Shown in pieces: positions 45,126 to 54,375 of a stretch of 64,000 nt of DNA. A model generated the notes under the pieces. That model was given only the letters and a program-made list of their open reading frames with translations, was not told the origin of the DNA and did no database searches. The stretch's first letter is position 1. Every line of letters begins with the position of its first letter. A program made the translations under genes and the position numbers. This DNA comes from Myxococcales bacterium (GTDB lineage Bacteria; Myxococcota_A; Bradymonadia; UBA7976; UBA1532): contig JACKDP010000006.1 in assembly GCA_020633435.1 (NCBI GenBank), forward strand, positions 62,001 through 126,000, read 5' to 3'.

Positions 45126-45872
45126 TCAGTTCTCCGGGAAGCCGGCGGCGATCCACGCCTCGATGAGATCGATCTTCGTCCCGTCCAGGGACGGGCCGCC
45201 CAGGGGCATCAAGCTGAAGCCGTTGACGGCGTTGAGCCGCATCAGGATGAGGGCCTGGTCGACGTCGCCGTTGCCATGGACGACGCCGCTGAAGCCGCCC
45301 GCGACGAAGCCGGCGTACGTCGTCAGGTTCAGCCCCCCGGTGGGCGGGTTGGCCCCGTGGCAGGACGGGACGGCGCAGGACTCGGCGATGATCGGGCTGA
45401 TGTCGGCGTCCCACGTCAGGGTGACAGGGCCCATGTCGACGGTCGGCCCCATGTCCACGGGCGCCCCCATGTCCACGGGCGCCCCCATGTCGGCCACCAC
45501 CGCCATGTCGGGCTCGGGGCCGGTGGGCAGCCCCTCGGGCATGCCGCCCGCGATCCAGGCGTCCAGGGTGGCCTTCTCGGCGTCGGGCAGGCCCCCGCCG
45601 CCGGGGGGCATGTCGCCGAGCTGGACGGCGCGCACGCGGATGCGGTCGGCGTGGTCGCGCACCTGGTCCAGGGTGAGGAGCGCGAAGGACGCCCCGCCCG
45701 TCGGCGGCTGCCGGTGGCAGGGCTGGCAGTAGCCCGCGATGATCGGCTGCACGTCGGCGTGCCATGTGGGGACGTCGGTGATGCCCTCGAGCTCGGCGAG
45801 GGTCTTGTCGCCGAAGCCGGGGCAGCCGGCCAGCAGGGCGAAGAGCGGCAGCGGCGCGAGCCAGCGTCTCAT
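45126..45872 (-). CDS. Di-heme-motif lipoprotein
   Basis: ATG 45872 behind GGAGA gives a 248-residue lipoprotein (leader MRRWLAPLPLFALLAGC). It has two heme-binding candidates: YCQPCHRQP (CxxCH, about residue 48) and SCAVPSCHGAN (CxxxxCH, about 165), each in a similar frame (ADVQPIIAGYC.. and ADISPIIAESC..), so the protein is an internal duplication. An Asp/Met/Gly-Ala-Pro linker joins the halves. It heads the pair with the barrel-type di-heme protein and may be its electron partner in the periplasm. Confidence 0.82.
   Translation of the reverse strand: MRRWLAPLPLFALLAGCPGFGDKTLAELEGITDVPTWHADVQPIIAGYCQPCHRQPPTGGASFALLTLDQVRDHADRIRVRAVQLGDMPPGGGGLPDAEKATLDAWIAGGMPEGLPTGPEPDMAVVADMGAPVDMGAPVDMGPTVDMGPVTLTWDADISPIIAESCAVPSCHGANPPTGGLNLTTYAGFVAGGFSGVVHGNGDVDQALILMRLNAVNGFSLMPLGGPSLDGTKIDLIEAWIAAGFPEN
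45431..45491 (-). repeat. 18-bp tandem repeats coding for DMGAPV / DMGPTV
   Basis: Three or four near-identical 18-bp units form the linker between the two heme halves of the lipoprotein (45126-45872). They are likely to change copy number by slippage. Confidence 0.75.
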
Positions 45873-46004
45873 CGGGCGTCTCCATCGGGTCGGGAGTGAT
45901 GAGCGTAGCAGGCTCCGCGCCGGGGGCGAAGCGGCATGCGCTGGCCAATTCACGCCCGGGATGTGCTAGAACCGCCGGCCAGCGCACCGCCCCCGCGAGA
46001 GGCC

Positions 46005-47012
46005 ATGGCCCGCCTGCCCGTCAACCCCTGGATCCTCGTCCCCGCGGCGGTGCTCGGCGTCGCCGGCCTGCTGGCGTGGCAGCGGGCGCGGGTGCCGACC
46101 CGGGCCGACTGGCAGGCCGCGACGGCCGCCGTCCGCGCCGAGCTGGCCCCGGGCGATGGCGTCACCTGGCTGCCCGAGTGGGCGGGGGAGGGCCGGCTCT
46201 ACTTCCACGAGCTGCCCGTCTTCCGGGTGGACGCCGCCGCGCCCGACCTCGCGCGCTACGACCGCGTCTGGGTCCTCGGGGCGTTCGGTCGCGACGCCGC
46301 CGACCTGGGGGATGGTCTCAACATCCTGAAATCACAGAGTTTTGGTCGGGTCTCCCTGGAGCTCGTCCAGGTGGCGGGCCCCGGCGTCGTCGCCGATCTG
46401 CGCGCCGAGCTGGACCGCGCCCGCGTCACCCGGGTGGACGGCCGCGGCGCCGAGACGGCCTGCGACTTCTGGGAGGGGCGCGGCTGGGTCTGCGACCTGC
46501 GCAAGTCGCCCGAGGCCACCCGCGCCTGCCTGGCCAGCTCCACGGCCCAGCGGTTCGCGCGGATGCGCAGCGACCCCACCTGCGGCCTGCCCGCCTGGTT
46601 CGACGGCCCGGGCCGCTATGGCGTCGGGCGTGGCCCCCAGCCCGTCGCCCGCGACGTGCGCGTCATCGGCGGCGCTCCGCGGCGCTGCGTCTGGTTCAAC
46701 CCGCCCGCGGGCCGCCAGATCCAGCGCATCACCTGGGACGCCGCGCCAGGCGAGCGCCTGGTCGTCGACCACGGGTTCACCGATCACGCCATCGACGAGC
46801 ACGGCTGGGACGCCGCCCGCACGAAGCCCGCGACGCTGCGCGTGCGCCGCGGGGACGCCGAGCTGGCCACCTGGACGGTGGAGCCCACCCTGGGCTGGAA
46901 GCGCCAGGAGATCCCCCTGTCCGGGACCGGCCCCCTCGTCCTCGAGGTCAGCGGCGAGTCGGACGTGGACGCCCACCTCTGCATCGACGCCACCGTCAGG
47001 AGCCCCCGATGA
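46005..47012 (+). CDS. Uncharacterised membrane-anchored protein next to a glycosyltransferase
   Basis: This 335-residue protein has one N-terminal membrane helix (about 9-25) and an otherwise extracytoplasmic chain. Several Cys and a C-terminal beta-rich segment (ITWDAAPGERLVVDHGF ... LVLEVSGESDVDAHLCIDATV) look like a jelly-roll or carbohydrate-binding module. I recognise no family. ATG 46005 is preferred to earlier starts because the helix is then close to the N-terminus. The stop overlaps the glycosyltransferase ATG (ATGA), so the two work together in some way. Confidence 0.7.
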   Translation: MARLPVNPWILVPAAVLGVAGLLAWQRARVPTRADWQAATAAVRAELAPGDGVTWLPEWAGEGRLYFHELPVFRVDAAAPDLARYDRVWVLGAFGRDAADLGDGLNILKSQSFGRVSLELVQVAGPGVVADLRAELDRARVTRVDGRGAETACDFWEGRGWVCDLRKSPEATRACLASSTAQRFARMRSDPTCGLPAWFDGPGRYGVGRGPQPVARDVRVIGGAPRRCVWFNPPAGRQIQRITWDAAPGERLVVDHGFTDHAIDEHGWDAARTKPATLRVRRGDAELATWTVEPTLGWKRQEIPLSGTGPLVLEVSGESDVDAHLCIDATVRSPR

Positions 47013-48688
47013 CGCTGCGCCCGGGCCGCCTCGACCACGCCATCGGCGCCGTCCTCGCGCTGCTGCAGGTGCTGCTGCTGGCCGCGACGTCCAGCCAGGT
47101 GGGCATCCCCCGCGACGAGAGCTTCTACTTCCACGCCGCCGAGCAGATCGCCGGGTGGGTGGACCGCCTGGATGAGCCGGGCGTCGCCTCGTTCTCCAGG
47201 GCCGAGATCGATCGGGGCTTCTCGTACAACCACGAGCACCCCGTGCTCATGAAGACGCTCTTCGGCGTGAGCAAGCACTGGCTGCACGACAAGTGGCAGG
47301 TCATCAGCGACCCCATCCTGGCCTGGCGCCTGCCGACGATGCTGCTGGCGGGGCTGGCGGTCTGGCTCGCGTTCCTGCTGGGCCTCGCCCTCGGCGGCCG
47401 GACGGCGGGCGTCATCGCGGCCCTGGCCCTGGCGCTGCAGCCGCGCGTGTTCTTCCACGCGCACCTGGCCTGCTTCGACGCGCCCGTGACCGCCATGTGG
47501 CTGCTCATCTGCTACACGTTCCTGCGGGCCATGCGCAGCCGGCGCTGGGCCGTGGCGGCGGGGGTGGCCACCGGCCTGGGCCTCGCCACCAAGCTCAACA
47601 TCTTCTTCCTGCCGTTCGTGCTGCTGGGCATCGCCGTGATCGACGCCTGGCAGTGGCGCCGGCGCACCGGCGCGTGGCGCGCGCCGGCCGGCGAGCGGGG
47701 GCCCCTCACATACCACGTCTGGACGGGCGCCTCGATGATCGTGCTGGGCGCGGGCGTCTTCTTCCTGCACTGGCCCTGGCTCTGGCACGACACCGCGAAG
47801 CGCCTGGGCTTCTACATCGGCTTCCACGCGAAGCACGTGCACTACCCGGTCGACTACCTGGGGCACCTGTACTTCCGGCCGCCGTTCCCCGTGCACTTCC
47901 CCGTGGTGAACACCCTGCTGACGGTCCCGGTGCCCGTGCTGCTGCTGGGGGGCGTCGGCCTCGTCCTGCTCGCCCGCCAGGCCTGGCGGGCCTTCCGCGC
48001 CCGGGAGGCCCCTGGCGTGCCCCTCGTCGTGCTGGCCAACTTCGCCGCGCCCATCGCCATCATCGCGCTGCCGTTCACCCCCATCTTCGGGGGCACGAAG
48101 CACTGGATGCCGGCGATGCCGTTCCTGGCCGTCGCGGCCGGGGTGGGGGCGGTGCACGTGGGGCGGGCCCTCTTCGCGCGCTGGCCGGCCCGGCAGGCGC
48201 TCGCCACCGCGGCCCTCGGCGTGGCCATGATGCTGCCGGCCGGCTGGGCCACCCTGACGTACGGCGCCCATGGCCCCAGCTACTACAACGCCCTCGCTGG
48301 CGGGCCCGCCGGCGCCGCCGACCTGCGGATGGCCCGCGACTTCTGGGGCTACGGCAGCGTGGCGGTGCTGCCCTACCTGGACGCGCACGTCGAGGAGCGC
48401 GGGCTGACGTTCTGGCACGACGCCACCGGCTGGGCCGTCCAGCGCTACCAGCAGGCGGGCCTGCTGCGCCCGGACATTCGCGTCACGGGCGACTGGGCCA
48501 TCCCGTTCTCGGACTGGGCCATCTACCACGACTACCGCGACAAGCTGCCCGAAGAGCTTGATATCTGGCGGGATTACGGCACCGAGTGGCCCGTGGACGG
48601 GCACTTCGTGGACGGCGTGCAGACGGTCGGCATCTACCACCGGCCGGCCCCGCGGGCGGCCCCGCCGGTGCCACCGGGCGGGCGCTGA
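47009..48688 (+). CDS. GT39/ArnT-like membrane glycosyltransferase
   Basis: This 559-residue protein has about ten transmembrane segments. It has the N-terminal luminal/periplasmic signature of GT-C glycosyltransferases: RDESFYFHAAEQIAGWVDRL (the acidic RDE pair) and FSYNHEHPVLMKTLFG. The C-terminal 100 residues form a soluble periplasmic domain. Such enzymes use polyprenyl-phosphate sugars to glycosylate lipid, protein or polysaccharide acceptors in the periplasm; the acceptor is unknown. It is coupled to the upstream membrane-anchored protein. Confidence 0.82.
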   Translation: MTLRPGRLDHAIGAVLALLQVLLLAATSSQVGIPRDESFYFHAAEQIAGWVDRLDEPGVASFSRAEIDRGFSYNHEHPVLMKTLFGVSKHWLHDKWQVISDPILAWRLPTMLLAGLAVWLAFLLGLALGGRTAGVIAALALALQPRVFFHAHLACFDAPVTAMWLLICYTFLRAMRSRRWAVAAGVATGLGLATKLNIFFLPFVLLGIAVIDAWQWRRRTGAWRAPAGERGPLTYHVWTGASMIVLGAGVFFLHWPWLWHDTAKRLGFYIGFHAKHVHYPVDYLGHLYFRPPFPVHFPVVNTLLTVPVPVLLLGGVGLVLLARQAWRAFRAREAPGVPLVVLANFAAPIAIIALPFTPIFGGTKHWMPAMPFLAVAAGVGAVHVGRALFARWPARQALATAALGVAMMLPAGWATLTYGAHGPSYYNALAGGPAGAADLRMARDFWGYGSVAVLPYLDAHVEERGLTFWHDATGWAVQRYQQAGLLRPDIRVTGDWAIPFSDWAIYHDYRDKLPEELDIWRDYGTEWPVDGHFVDGVQTVGIYHRPAPRAAPPVPPGGR

Positions 48689-48821
48689 TGCCGCGACCGG
48701 GGCAAAGGTCGCCGGTCAGCGGTCAAAAGATCCCAGGTCCGCGCCGAGCCGTTGCCCCATTTCTCCCCAGGTCACCGGAGCGCGCCGCCGCAGGCCCCGA
48801 AACCCGCGGCCCCGGGCCAAC

Positions 48822-48837
48822 TGGCACGATAGGTGCT
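48822..48837 (+). promoter_or_regulatory. Sigma54-type -24/-12 promoter candidate
   Basis: TGGCACGATAGGTGCT keeps the -24 TGGCAC and the GC of the -12 box with correct spacing. It ends 44 bp upstream of the ATG at 48882. It resembles the site at 19036 closely (14 of 16 positions identical), which supports both being real. Confidence 0.5.
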
Positions 48838-48881
48838 GTGCCCGCCGCCGCCGCGCCGAGCGGCCGATGACGGAGACTTCA

Positions 48882-49397
48882 ATGCGCCACCTGATCCTCG
48901 CTCTCATCCTCGCCCTGGTCGCCGGCCCCGTCGGCACCGCCTTCGCCGACGACGCTCCGGCCGCGAAGGAAGACAAGAACATCAAGAACCGCGCCAAGAA
49001 GAAGGCCAAGAAGAAGGCCAAGAAGAAGGCGAAGAAGAAGGCCAAGAAGAAGGCCGCTGCCGCCGCCGCGGCCGGTGGCGCCGCTGCCGCCGCCGAGGAC
49101 GCCGAGGAGGAAGGCGAGGAGGAAGGCGAGGAGGAGGGTGCTGAGGAGGCTGGCGCCGAGGGCGAAGAGGCCCCCGTCGAGCCCGCCGCCGAGGCCGATC
49201 CCGAGCCCGCCGAGGAGGCCCCCGCCGAGCCCGCCGCCGTCCCCGCCGAGCCGGGCGCTGCGCCCGCCAGCGAGGCGCCGGCCACCGAGGCGCCCGCCGC
49301 CCCGGCGACCGAGGCCCCCGCTGCCCCCGAGACCGAGGCCGCCGCGCCGGCGACCGAGGCCGAGGCGGCCCCCGCGGACGAGGCCCCCGCGGAGTAA
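48882..49397 (+). CDS. Exported Lys/Ala then Glu/Ala/Pro low-complexity protein
   Basis: ATG 48882, with GGAGA 5 nt before it, gives 171 residues: a signal peptide (MRHLILALILALVAGP ... AFA), a linker, a run of KKKA repeats (about 37-58), poly-Ala (59-70), then Glu-rich (EEEGEEEGEE) and AP/EA-rich tail. It is strongly basic then strongly acidic. I recognise no domain. Despite the histone-like Lys/Ala section, the signal peptide argues for an extracytoplasmic location, perhaps a polyelectrolyte linker or cell-envelope component. A sigma54-like promoter lies upstream. Confidence 0.7.
   Translation: MRHLILALILALVAGPVGTAFADDAPAAKEDKNIKNRAKKKAKKKAKKKAKKKAKKKAAAAAAAGGAAAAAEDAEEEGEEEGEEEGAEEAGAEGEEAPVEPAAEADPEPAEEAPAEPAAVPAEPGAAPASEAPATEAPAAPATEAPAAPETEAAAPATEAEAAPADEAPAE
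48975..49060 (+). repeat. 12-bp tandem repeats coding for KKKA
   Basis: Units of AAGAAGGCCAAG-type code for the Lys-rich run of the exported protein, about five to six in a row. They are prone to slippage. Confidence 0.8.
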
Positions 49398-49480
49398 GCA
49401 CCCACGGCGTCGTGCGCAGCCGCCCGATGAGGTAGCATGCGCGCGATCGGGCTCACGCCCCCGCCGTGGAGGTTCCCCCC

Positions 49481-50890
49481 ATGTCGCCGTCCGCCGAGAA
49501 GACGCGCGCCTTCGTCGACCAGGTCTGGGACACGTCCATCGTGCCCGCCCTGGTCGAGTACATCCGCATCCCCAACAAGTCGCCGGCCTTCGACCCCCAG
49601 TGGGTCGAGCACGGCCACATGGAGCGCGCCGTCGCCCTCGTGGCCGGCTGGCTGGCCGAGCACGCGCCCCGCGACGCCACCCTCGAGGTCGTCCGGCTGG
49701 CGGGCCGCACCCCCGTGATCTTGCTGGAGATTCCGGGCGCGGTCGACGACACGGTGCTGCTGTACGGCCACCTGGACAAGCAGCCCGAGATGACGGGCTG
49801 GGCGCCCGGCAAGGGCCCGTGGGAGCCGGTGATGGAGGGGGATCGCCTGTACGGGCGCGGCGGGGCCGACGATGGCTACGCGGCGTTCGCCTCCCTCACG
49901 GCCATCAACGCGCTGCGCGCCCAGGGCGTGCCCCACGCCCGCTGCGTCGTCCTCATCGAGGCCTGCGAGGAGAGCGGCAGCTACGATCTGCCGGCCTACA
50001 TCGACCACCTGACCGACCGCATCGGCACGCCCAGCCTGGTCATCTGCCTGGACAGCGGGGCCGGGGACTACGAGCGCCTCTGGTCGACGACCAGCCTGCG
50101 CGGCCTCGTGGGCGGGACGCTCCGGGTGGACGTGCTCACCGAGGGCGTGCACAGCGGCGGGGCCAGCGGCGCCGTCGTCAGCTCGTTCCGCGTGCTGCGC
50201 ATCCTGCTCGACCGGCTGGAGGACGCGGCGACGGGCGAGGTGAAGGTGCCGGCGCTGCGGGCGGACATCCCGCCGGCCCGCCTGGCCCAGGCCCAGGCGG
50301 CGGCCGAGGCCCTGGGGGGCGGGGAGCCGCCGTTCCCCTTCGTCCAGGGGGCCCGGCCCGTCGAGGGTGACCTGGCGGGCAACCTCATCGCCCGCACCTG
50401 GAAGGCGACGCTGAGCGTCACCGGGGCCGAGGGGCTGCCGGCCCTCGCCAACGCGGGCAACGTGCTGCGGCCCTACACCGCCGTGAAGCTCAGCATCCGC
50501 ATCCCGCCAAGCGTCGACGGCCGCAAGGCCCAGGCCGCCGTGAAGGCCGAGCTGGAGCGGGATCCGCCCTACGGCGTGCGGGTGACCTACACCGCGGAGG
50601 AGCCGGCGACCGGCTGGGACGCCCCGCCCGTGGCGCCCTGGCTCGAGGCGGCCGCCCACGCCGCCTCGGAGGCCTTCTACGGCGCCCCGATGGCGCTGAT
50701 GGGCGAGGGCGGGACCATCCCGTTCATGGCGATGCTGGGCGAGAAGTTCCCCGCGGCGCAGTTCCTCATCACCGGGGTGCTGGGCCCGCAGAGCAACGCC
50801 CACGGCCCCAACGAGTTCATCGACGTGGCCTACGCGCGCCGGCTGACCGCCTGCGTCGCCCACGTCCTCGCGGATCACGGCCAGCGCTGA
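49481..50890 (+). CDS. M20-family metallopeptidase/dipeptidase
   Basis: This 469-residue protein shows the M20 metal-site motifs in order: LLYGHLDKQPE (His, Asp), GRGGADDGYA (bridging Asp), EACEESGS (catalytic and metal Glu), ICLDSGAG (Asp) and NAHGPNEF (terminal His). The dimerisation (lid) domain sits between about 200 and 330. ATG 49481 follows GGAGG. It is cytoplasmic since no leader is present, and probably acts on dipeptides or N-acyl amino acids. Exact substrate is unknown. Confidence 0.9.
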   Translation: MSPSAEKTRAFVDQVWDTSIVPALVEYIRIPNKSPAFDPQWVEHGHMERAVALVAGWLAEHAPRDATLEVVRLAGRTPVILLEIPGAVDDTVLLYGHLDKQPEMTGWAPGKGPWEPVMEGDRLYGRGGADDGYAAFASLTAINALRAQGVPHARCVVLIEACEESGSYDLPAYIDHLTDRIGTPSLVICLDSGAGDYERLWSTTSLRGLVGGTLRVDVLTEGVHSGGASGAVVSSFRVLRILLDRLEDAATGEVKVPALRADIPPARLAQAQAAAEALGGGEPPFPFVQGARPVEGDLAGNLIARTWKATLSVTGAEGLPALANAGNVLRPYTAVKLSIRIPPSVDGRKAQAAVKAELERDPPYGVRVTYTAEEPATGWDAPPVAPWLEAAAHAASEAFYGAPMALMGEGGTIPFMAMLGEKFPAAQFLITGVLGPQSNAHGPNEFIDVAYARRLTACVAHVLADHGQR

Positions 50891-50947
50891 CGACGCGCGG
50901 TTGTGCCGGCCGGCGTGCCCTCCCATGATGGAGGCAAGGAGGGCGAT

Positions 50948-53900
50948 GTGGCGGGGATCTCCGTCGGGCCATTCGAGCTGCACCGGCGGGTGGGCGCGGG
51001 CGCCATGGCGGACGTCTGGCAGGGCGTGCACCGCGACGAGGGCCTGCCCGTCGCGGTGAAGGTCGTCACCGCCCGCGACGGCCCCGATCCCCGCTTCCGC
51101 CACCTCTTCGCCCAGGAGGTCCGCGCGGTCGCCCGCCTCTACCACCCGGGCATCGTGCGCCTGCTGGACTACGGCGAGCTGCCGGCCGAGCTGCCCGCGG
51201 GGGTGGATCTGCCGGCCGAGGCCCCGTACTGCGTGATGGAGTGGGTGCCGGGCGGCTCCCTGGCCGGGCACGGCGGGCGGCTGACGTACCCGCAGATCCG
51301 CGGCATCCTGCTGGCCCTGCTCGACGCCCTCGGCCACGCCCACGCGCGCGGCGTGGTGCACCGCGACCTCAAGCCCGACAACGTGCTGCTGGCCGACCGG
51401 GGGCCCGTCCTCACCGACTTCGGCGTCGCGGCGCGGCTGGACGAGGCCGTCGGGGACGAGCCGCAGATCCTCGTGGGCACGCCGAACTACATGGCGCCGG
51501 AGCAGATCCGGGGGCACTGGCGCGAGCTGGGCCCGTGGACCGACCTCTACGCCCTGGGCTGCCTGTGCTGGTACCTCGTGACGGGGCAGCCGCCCTACGG
51601 CGGGCGCGCCCAGCTCGGCATCCTGCGCGGCCACCTGAAGGAGGCGCCGCCGCCGCTGCCCCCACGGCTCGATCTGCCGACGGGCTTCGAGGACTTCGCG
51701 CGCCGCCTGATGGCGCGCAACCCTGCGGAACGATTCCAGTTTGCGGCCGACGCGGCCCGCGCTCTCCAGGATCTGGGGGACGTGGACGACGACCTGGACG
51801 CGGAGGTCACGGGGCTGTCCATCGACGTCACGGCCGAGCGGACGTCGCCCGGCCGGGCCATCCCCACGCCGACGCGGCGGGGCATCCCGCGCTCCTGGCG
51901 GGCGCTGACGGGGCCGCCGGCGTCGCCGCCGGGGGGCGCGGGCTCGTCGCTCATCGGCCTGCGAGAGGTGGCGCTGCAGGGGCGCGAGGAGGAGCGCGAC
52001 GCCATCTGGGAGGAGCTGTCGGCGGCCGCCCTCGGGGACGGCCCGCGGCTCATCTTGCTGTCCGGCCCGTCGGGCTGCGGGAAGACGCGGCTGGCCGGGT
52101 GGCTGCGCGAGCGGACGCACGAGCTCGGGGTGGCCCTCACGCTGCACGGCACCCACGAGGAGACGCCCGGCCCGGCGAGCGGCCTCGGCCCCATGCTCAT
52201 GCGGTACTTCCGGTGCACCGACCTGACGAGCGAGGAGCGCACGGTGCGCATCGCCGCGGAGCTCGGGCCGGAGGCCGACGCGGAGCTGGTGCGCGCGCTG
52301 GCGGCGGCCATGGACGTGCGCGGCGAGTTCGCCGACGACGAGGGCCGCCTCATCCTGGGGGCCGAGCACGAGCGGCACGCGGCCGTGGCCCGCGGGCTGG
52401 CGCTGCTGGTGGCCCAGCGGCCCGTCGTCGTGGTGCTGGACGACGTGCACTGGGGGGCGGACACCCTGCGCTTCGTGGAGCGCATGCTGGCCGAACCCGT
52501 GGCGTGGCCGCTGCTGCTGGTGGGCACCGTCCGCACGGACGCCCGCCACCATCCCGACGCCCGCACGGCGCTGGGCCGCCTGGCGGGCCTGCCCCGGGTG
52601 CGCACCCGCGCCCTCGGCCCCATGCGGCCGGCGGCCATCGAGGCCCTGGCGGGGGCGCTGTTGCCGCTCGACGCCGAGAGCGCCCGGGCCCTGGTGCGGC
52701 GGGCGGGGGGCAGCCCCTTCTTCGCGGAGGCGCTGCTGCGCCACTGGATCCGCACCGACGCGCTGGCCGCCTCGCCCACCGGGTTCCGGGTGCGCGATCC
52801 GGACGCGCCGCTGCCCGACGACCTGGCGGCCATCCTGGTGCAGCGGCTGGACGAGGCCCTGGGCGACGACCGGGCCGACCACCTGGCCTACGAGCTGGCG
52901 GCGGCGCTGGGGCAGGTCGTCGACGTCGGCGTCTGGCGGGCGGCCTGCGCCCACGCCCTGGTGCCGTACCAGGCCACGACGTTCGAGCGGATGCTGGACG
53001 CGGGCCTGGTGCGGGTCGAGGACGAGCGGACCATCGCGTTCTCCCACGCCAGCGTGGCCGAGGCGCTGCGGGGGCGGGCCCAGGCGGCGGGGCGCTGGTC
53101 CTTCCTGCACGTCGCCTGCGCCGCCGTCCTGCGGGCCCGGCCCGACGTGGAGCCCGAGCGGCTGGCCGAGCACCTGATCGCGGCGGGGGAGCTGGACGCG
53201 GCCCTGGAGCGGCTGGGGGCGGCCGCGGCCGGGCACCTGCGCCGATCCGACTACGCCGCGGCGTCCCGGGCGCTGGTGCGGCGGGCCGGCTTGCTGCGGC
53301 TGGCGGGGGTGCCCCGCAACCACCCGGACTGGGTGGACACCCGCATCCTCTGGGCCGAGCGCGCCACCGGGCAGGCCGACTTCGAGCGGGGTCGGCGGGC
53401 GGCGGCGCGGTGCGTGGACGAGGCCCGGGCGCTCGGGGATGACCGGCTGCTGGCCCGGGCCCTGGTGCAGCTCGGCGAGGCCGTCCGGCGCCTGGATGGC
53501 CCCAAGATCGCCTGGGCCGCGTTCTGGGAGGCGGTGCGCGTCGTCCGAGGGACGGGGGACCCGACGCTGGAGGGGCGCGTGCGCCTGAAGGCCGGGTGGT
53601 GCCAGGGCCAGCTCGGGCACCTGGACGAGGCCGAGCGGATGCTCACCGCGGCCCTGCGGCGCCTGACGCCGGCGGACACCGAGCTGCGCTGCGAGGCCCA
53701 GTACGGGCTCGCCGTGGTGGCGTGGCAGGCGGGGGATCTGGAGCAGGCCCGGGCGAGCGCCGAGGACGCGCTGGTGGGGTATCGCCGGGCCGGCACCCGG
53801 TACGGCGTCGCCACGACGCTGAGCCTGCTGGGCGACGTCGAGCGCCACCGCGGCCACCTGGACGAGGCCGAGGCCCACTTCCGCGAGAGCCTGCGCCTCG

Positions 53901-54331
53901 TCGAGGCCGTGGGCGCCGCCGGCCGCCACATCGCCCTGAGCAACGTGGCCATGGTCCTGGTGGATCGCGGGGCCCTGGTCGAGGCCCACGCGCTGCTGAC
54001 CCAGGCGCTCGTCCTGTCGCGGGCCGCCCACCACGTCACGGCGTCGTCCATGATCCAGCTCGCGCTGCTGGTCTGCGAGGCGGAGGCGGGGGACTTCTCC
54101 CGCTGGCACAGCCACTTCGCCGCGCTCTCGGCGCTGCGCGACGGCATCCTGATGACGGCCGACGTGGCGTGGCACGCCCGGCGGATCGCGCGCCTGGCCG
54201 ACGCCGCCGGGGAGCGGGCCTGCGCGGCCGCGGCCTGGGAGCTGGCCATCGCCCAGTTCGAGGGGCTGGGGCGCGAGACGGAGGCGGCGGCGGCGGAGGA
54301 GGAGCGCCTGGCGTCCCGGGGGGCGCCCTAG
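50948..54331 (+). CDS. PknK-like Ser/Thr kinase-ATPase-TPR giant protein
   Basis: GTG 50948 after GGAGGG gives a 1127-residue protein. The N-terminal kinase domain (about 5-270) is complete: VGAGAMADVW glycine loop, K38 in VAVKVV, catalytic Asp140 in HRDLKPDN, DFG and APE. An AAA-type ATPase follows with Walker A GPSGCGKT (about 370) and Walker B VVVVLDDVHWG (about 495). From about 740 to the end there are TPR-like helical repeats. Kinases with this layout act in myxobacterial and mycobacterial signalling (PknK-type), with the ATPase-TPR half as a regulatory or transcription-linked module. No partner is adjacent. Confidence 0.9.
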   Translation: MAGISVGPFELHRRVGAGAMADVWQGVHRDEGLPVAVKVVTARDGPDPRFRHLFAQEVRAVARLYHPGIVRLLDYGELPAELPAGVDLPAEAPYCVMEWVPGGSLAGHGGRLTYPQIRGILLALLDALGHAHARGVVHRDLKPDNVLLADRGPVLTDFGVAARLDEAVGDEPQILVGTPNYMAPEQIRGHWRELGPWTDLYALGCLCWYLVTGQPPYGGRAQLGILRGHLKEAPPPLPPRLDLPTGFEDFARRLMARNPAERFQFAADAARALQDLGDVDDDLDAEVTGLSIDVTAERTSPGRAIPTPTRRGIPRSWRALTGPPASPPGGAGSSLIGLREVALQGREEERDAIWEELSAAALGDGPRLILLSGPSGCGKTRLAGWLRERTHELGVALTLHGTHEETPGPASGLGPMLMRYFRCTDLTSEERTVRIAAELGPEADAELVRALAAAMDVRGEFADDEGRLILGAEHERHAAVARGLALLVAQRPVVVVLDDVHWGADTLRFVERMLAEPVAWPLLLVGTVRTDARHHPDARTALGRLAGLPRVRTRALGPMRPAAIEALAGALLPLDAESARALVRRAGGSPFFAEALLRHWIRTDALAASPTGFRVRDPDAPLPDDLAAILVQRLDEALGDDRADHLAYELAAALGQVVDVGVWRAACAHALVPYQATTFERMLDAGLVRVEDERTIAFSHASVAEALRGRAQAAGRWSFLHVACAAVLRARPDVEPERLAEHLIAAGELDAALERLGAAAAGHLRRSDYAAASRALVRRAGLLRLAGVPRNHPDWVDTRILWAERATGQADFERGRRAAARCVDEARALGDDRLLARALVQLGEAVRRLDGPKIAWAAFWEAVRVVRGTGDPTLEGRVRLKAGWCQGQLGHLDEAERMLTAALRRLTPADTELRCEAQYGLAVVAWQAGDLEQARASAEDALVGYRRAGTRYGVATTLSLLGDVERHRGHLDEAEAHFRESLRLVEAVGAAGRHIALSNVAMVLVDRGALVEAHALLTQALVLSRAAHHVTASSMIQLALLVCEAEAGDFSRWHSHFAALSALRDGILMTADVAWHARRIARLADAAGERACAAAAWELAIAQFEGLGRETEAAAAEEERLASRGAP

Positions 54332-54354
54332 AATTCGCTGTCAGAACGGGTGGT

Positions 54355-54375
54355 TGCGCGCGATTTCTGCGCGCA
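54355..54375. terminator. Possible bidirectional hairpin
   Basis: TGCGCGC at 54355-54361 and GCGCGCA at 54369-54375 form a perfect 7-bp stem with a 7-nt loop between two convergent genes. There is no T-run on either side, so an intrinsic terminator is uncertain. Confidence 0.3.

Noticed and set aside
48975..49060. Histone H1-like DNA-binding protein
   Set aside because: The Lys/Ala repeats alone suggest it, but the protein has a clear signal peptide and a long acidic tail.
48716..54175. A minus-strand open frame of about 1800 codons opposite the M20 peptidase and the kinase
   Set aside because: The opposite strand has complete kinase, ATPase and peptidase motifs, so this is a GC-driven shadow frame.
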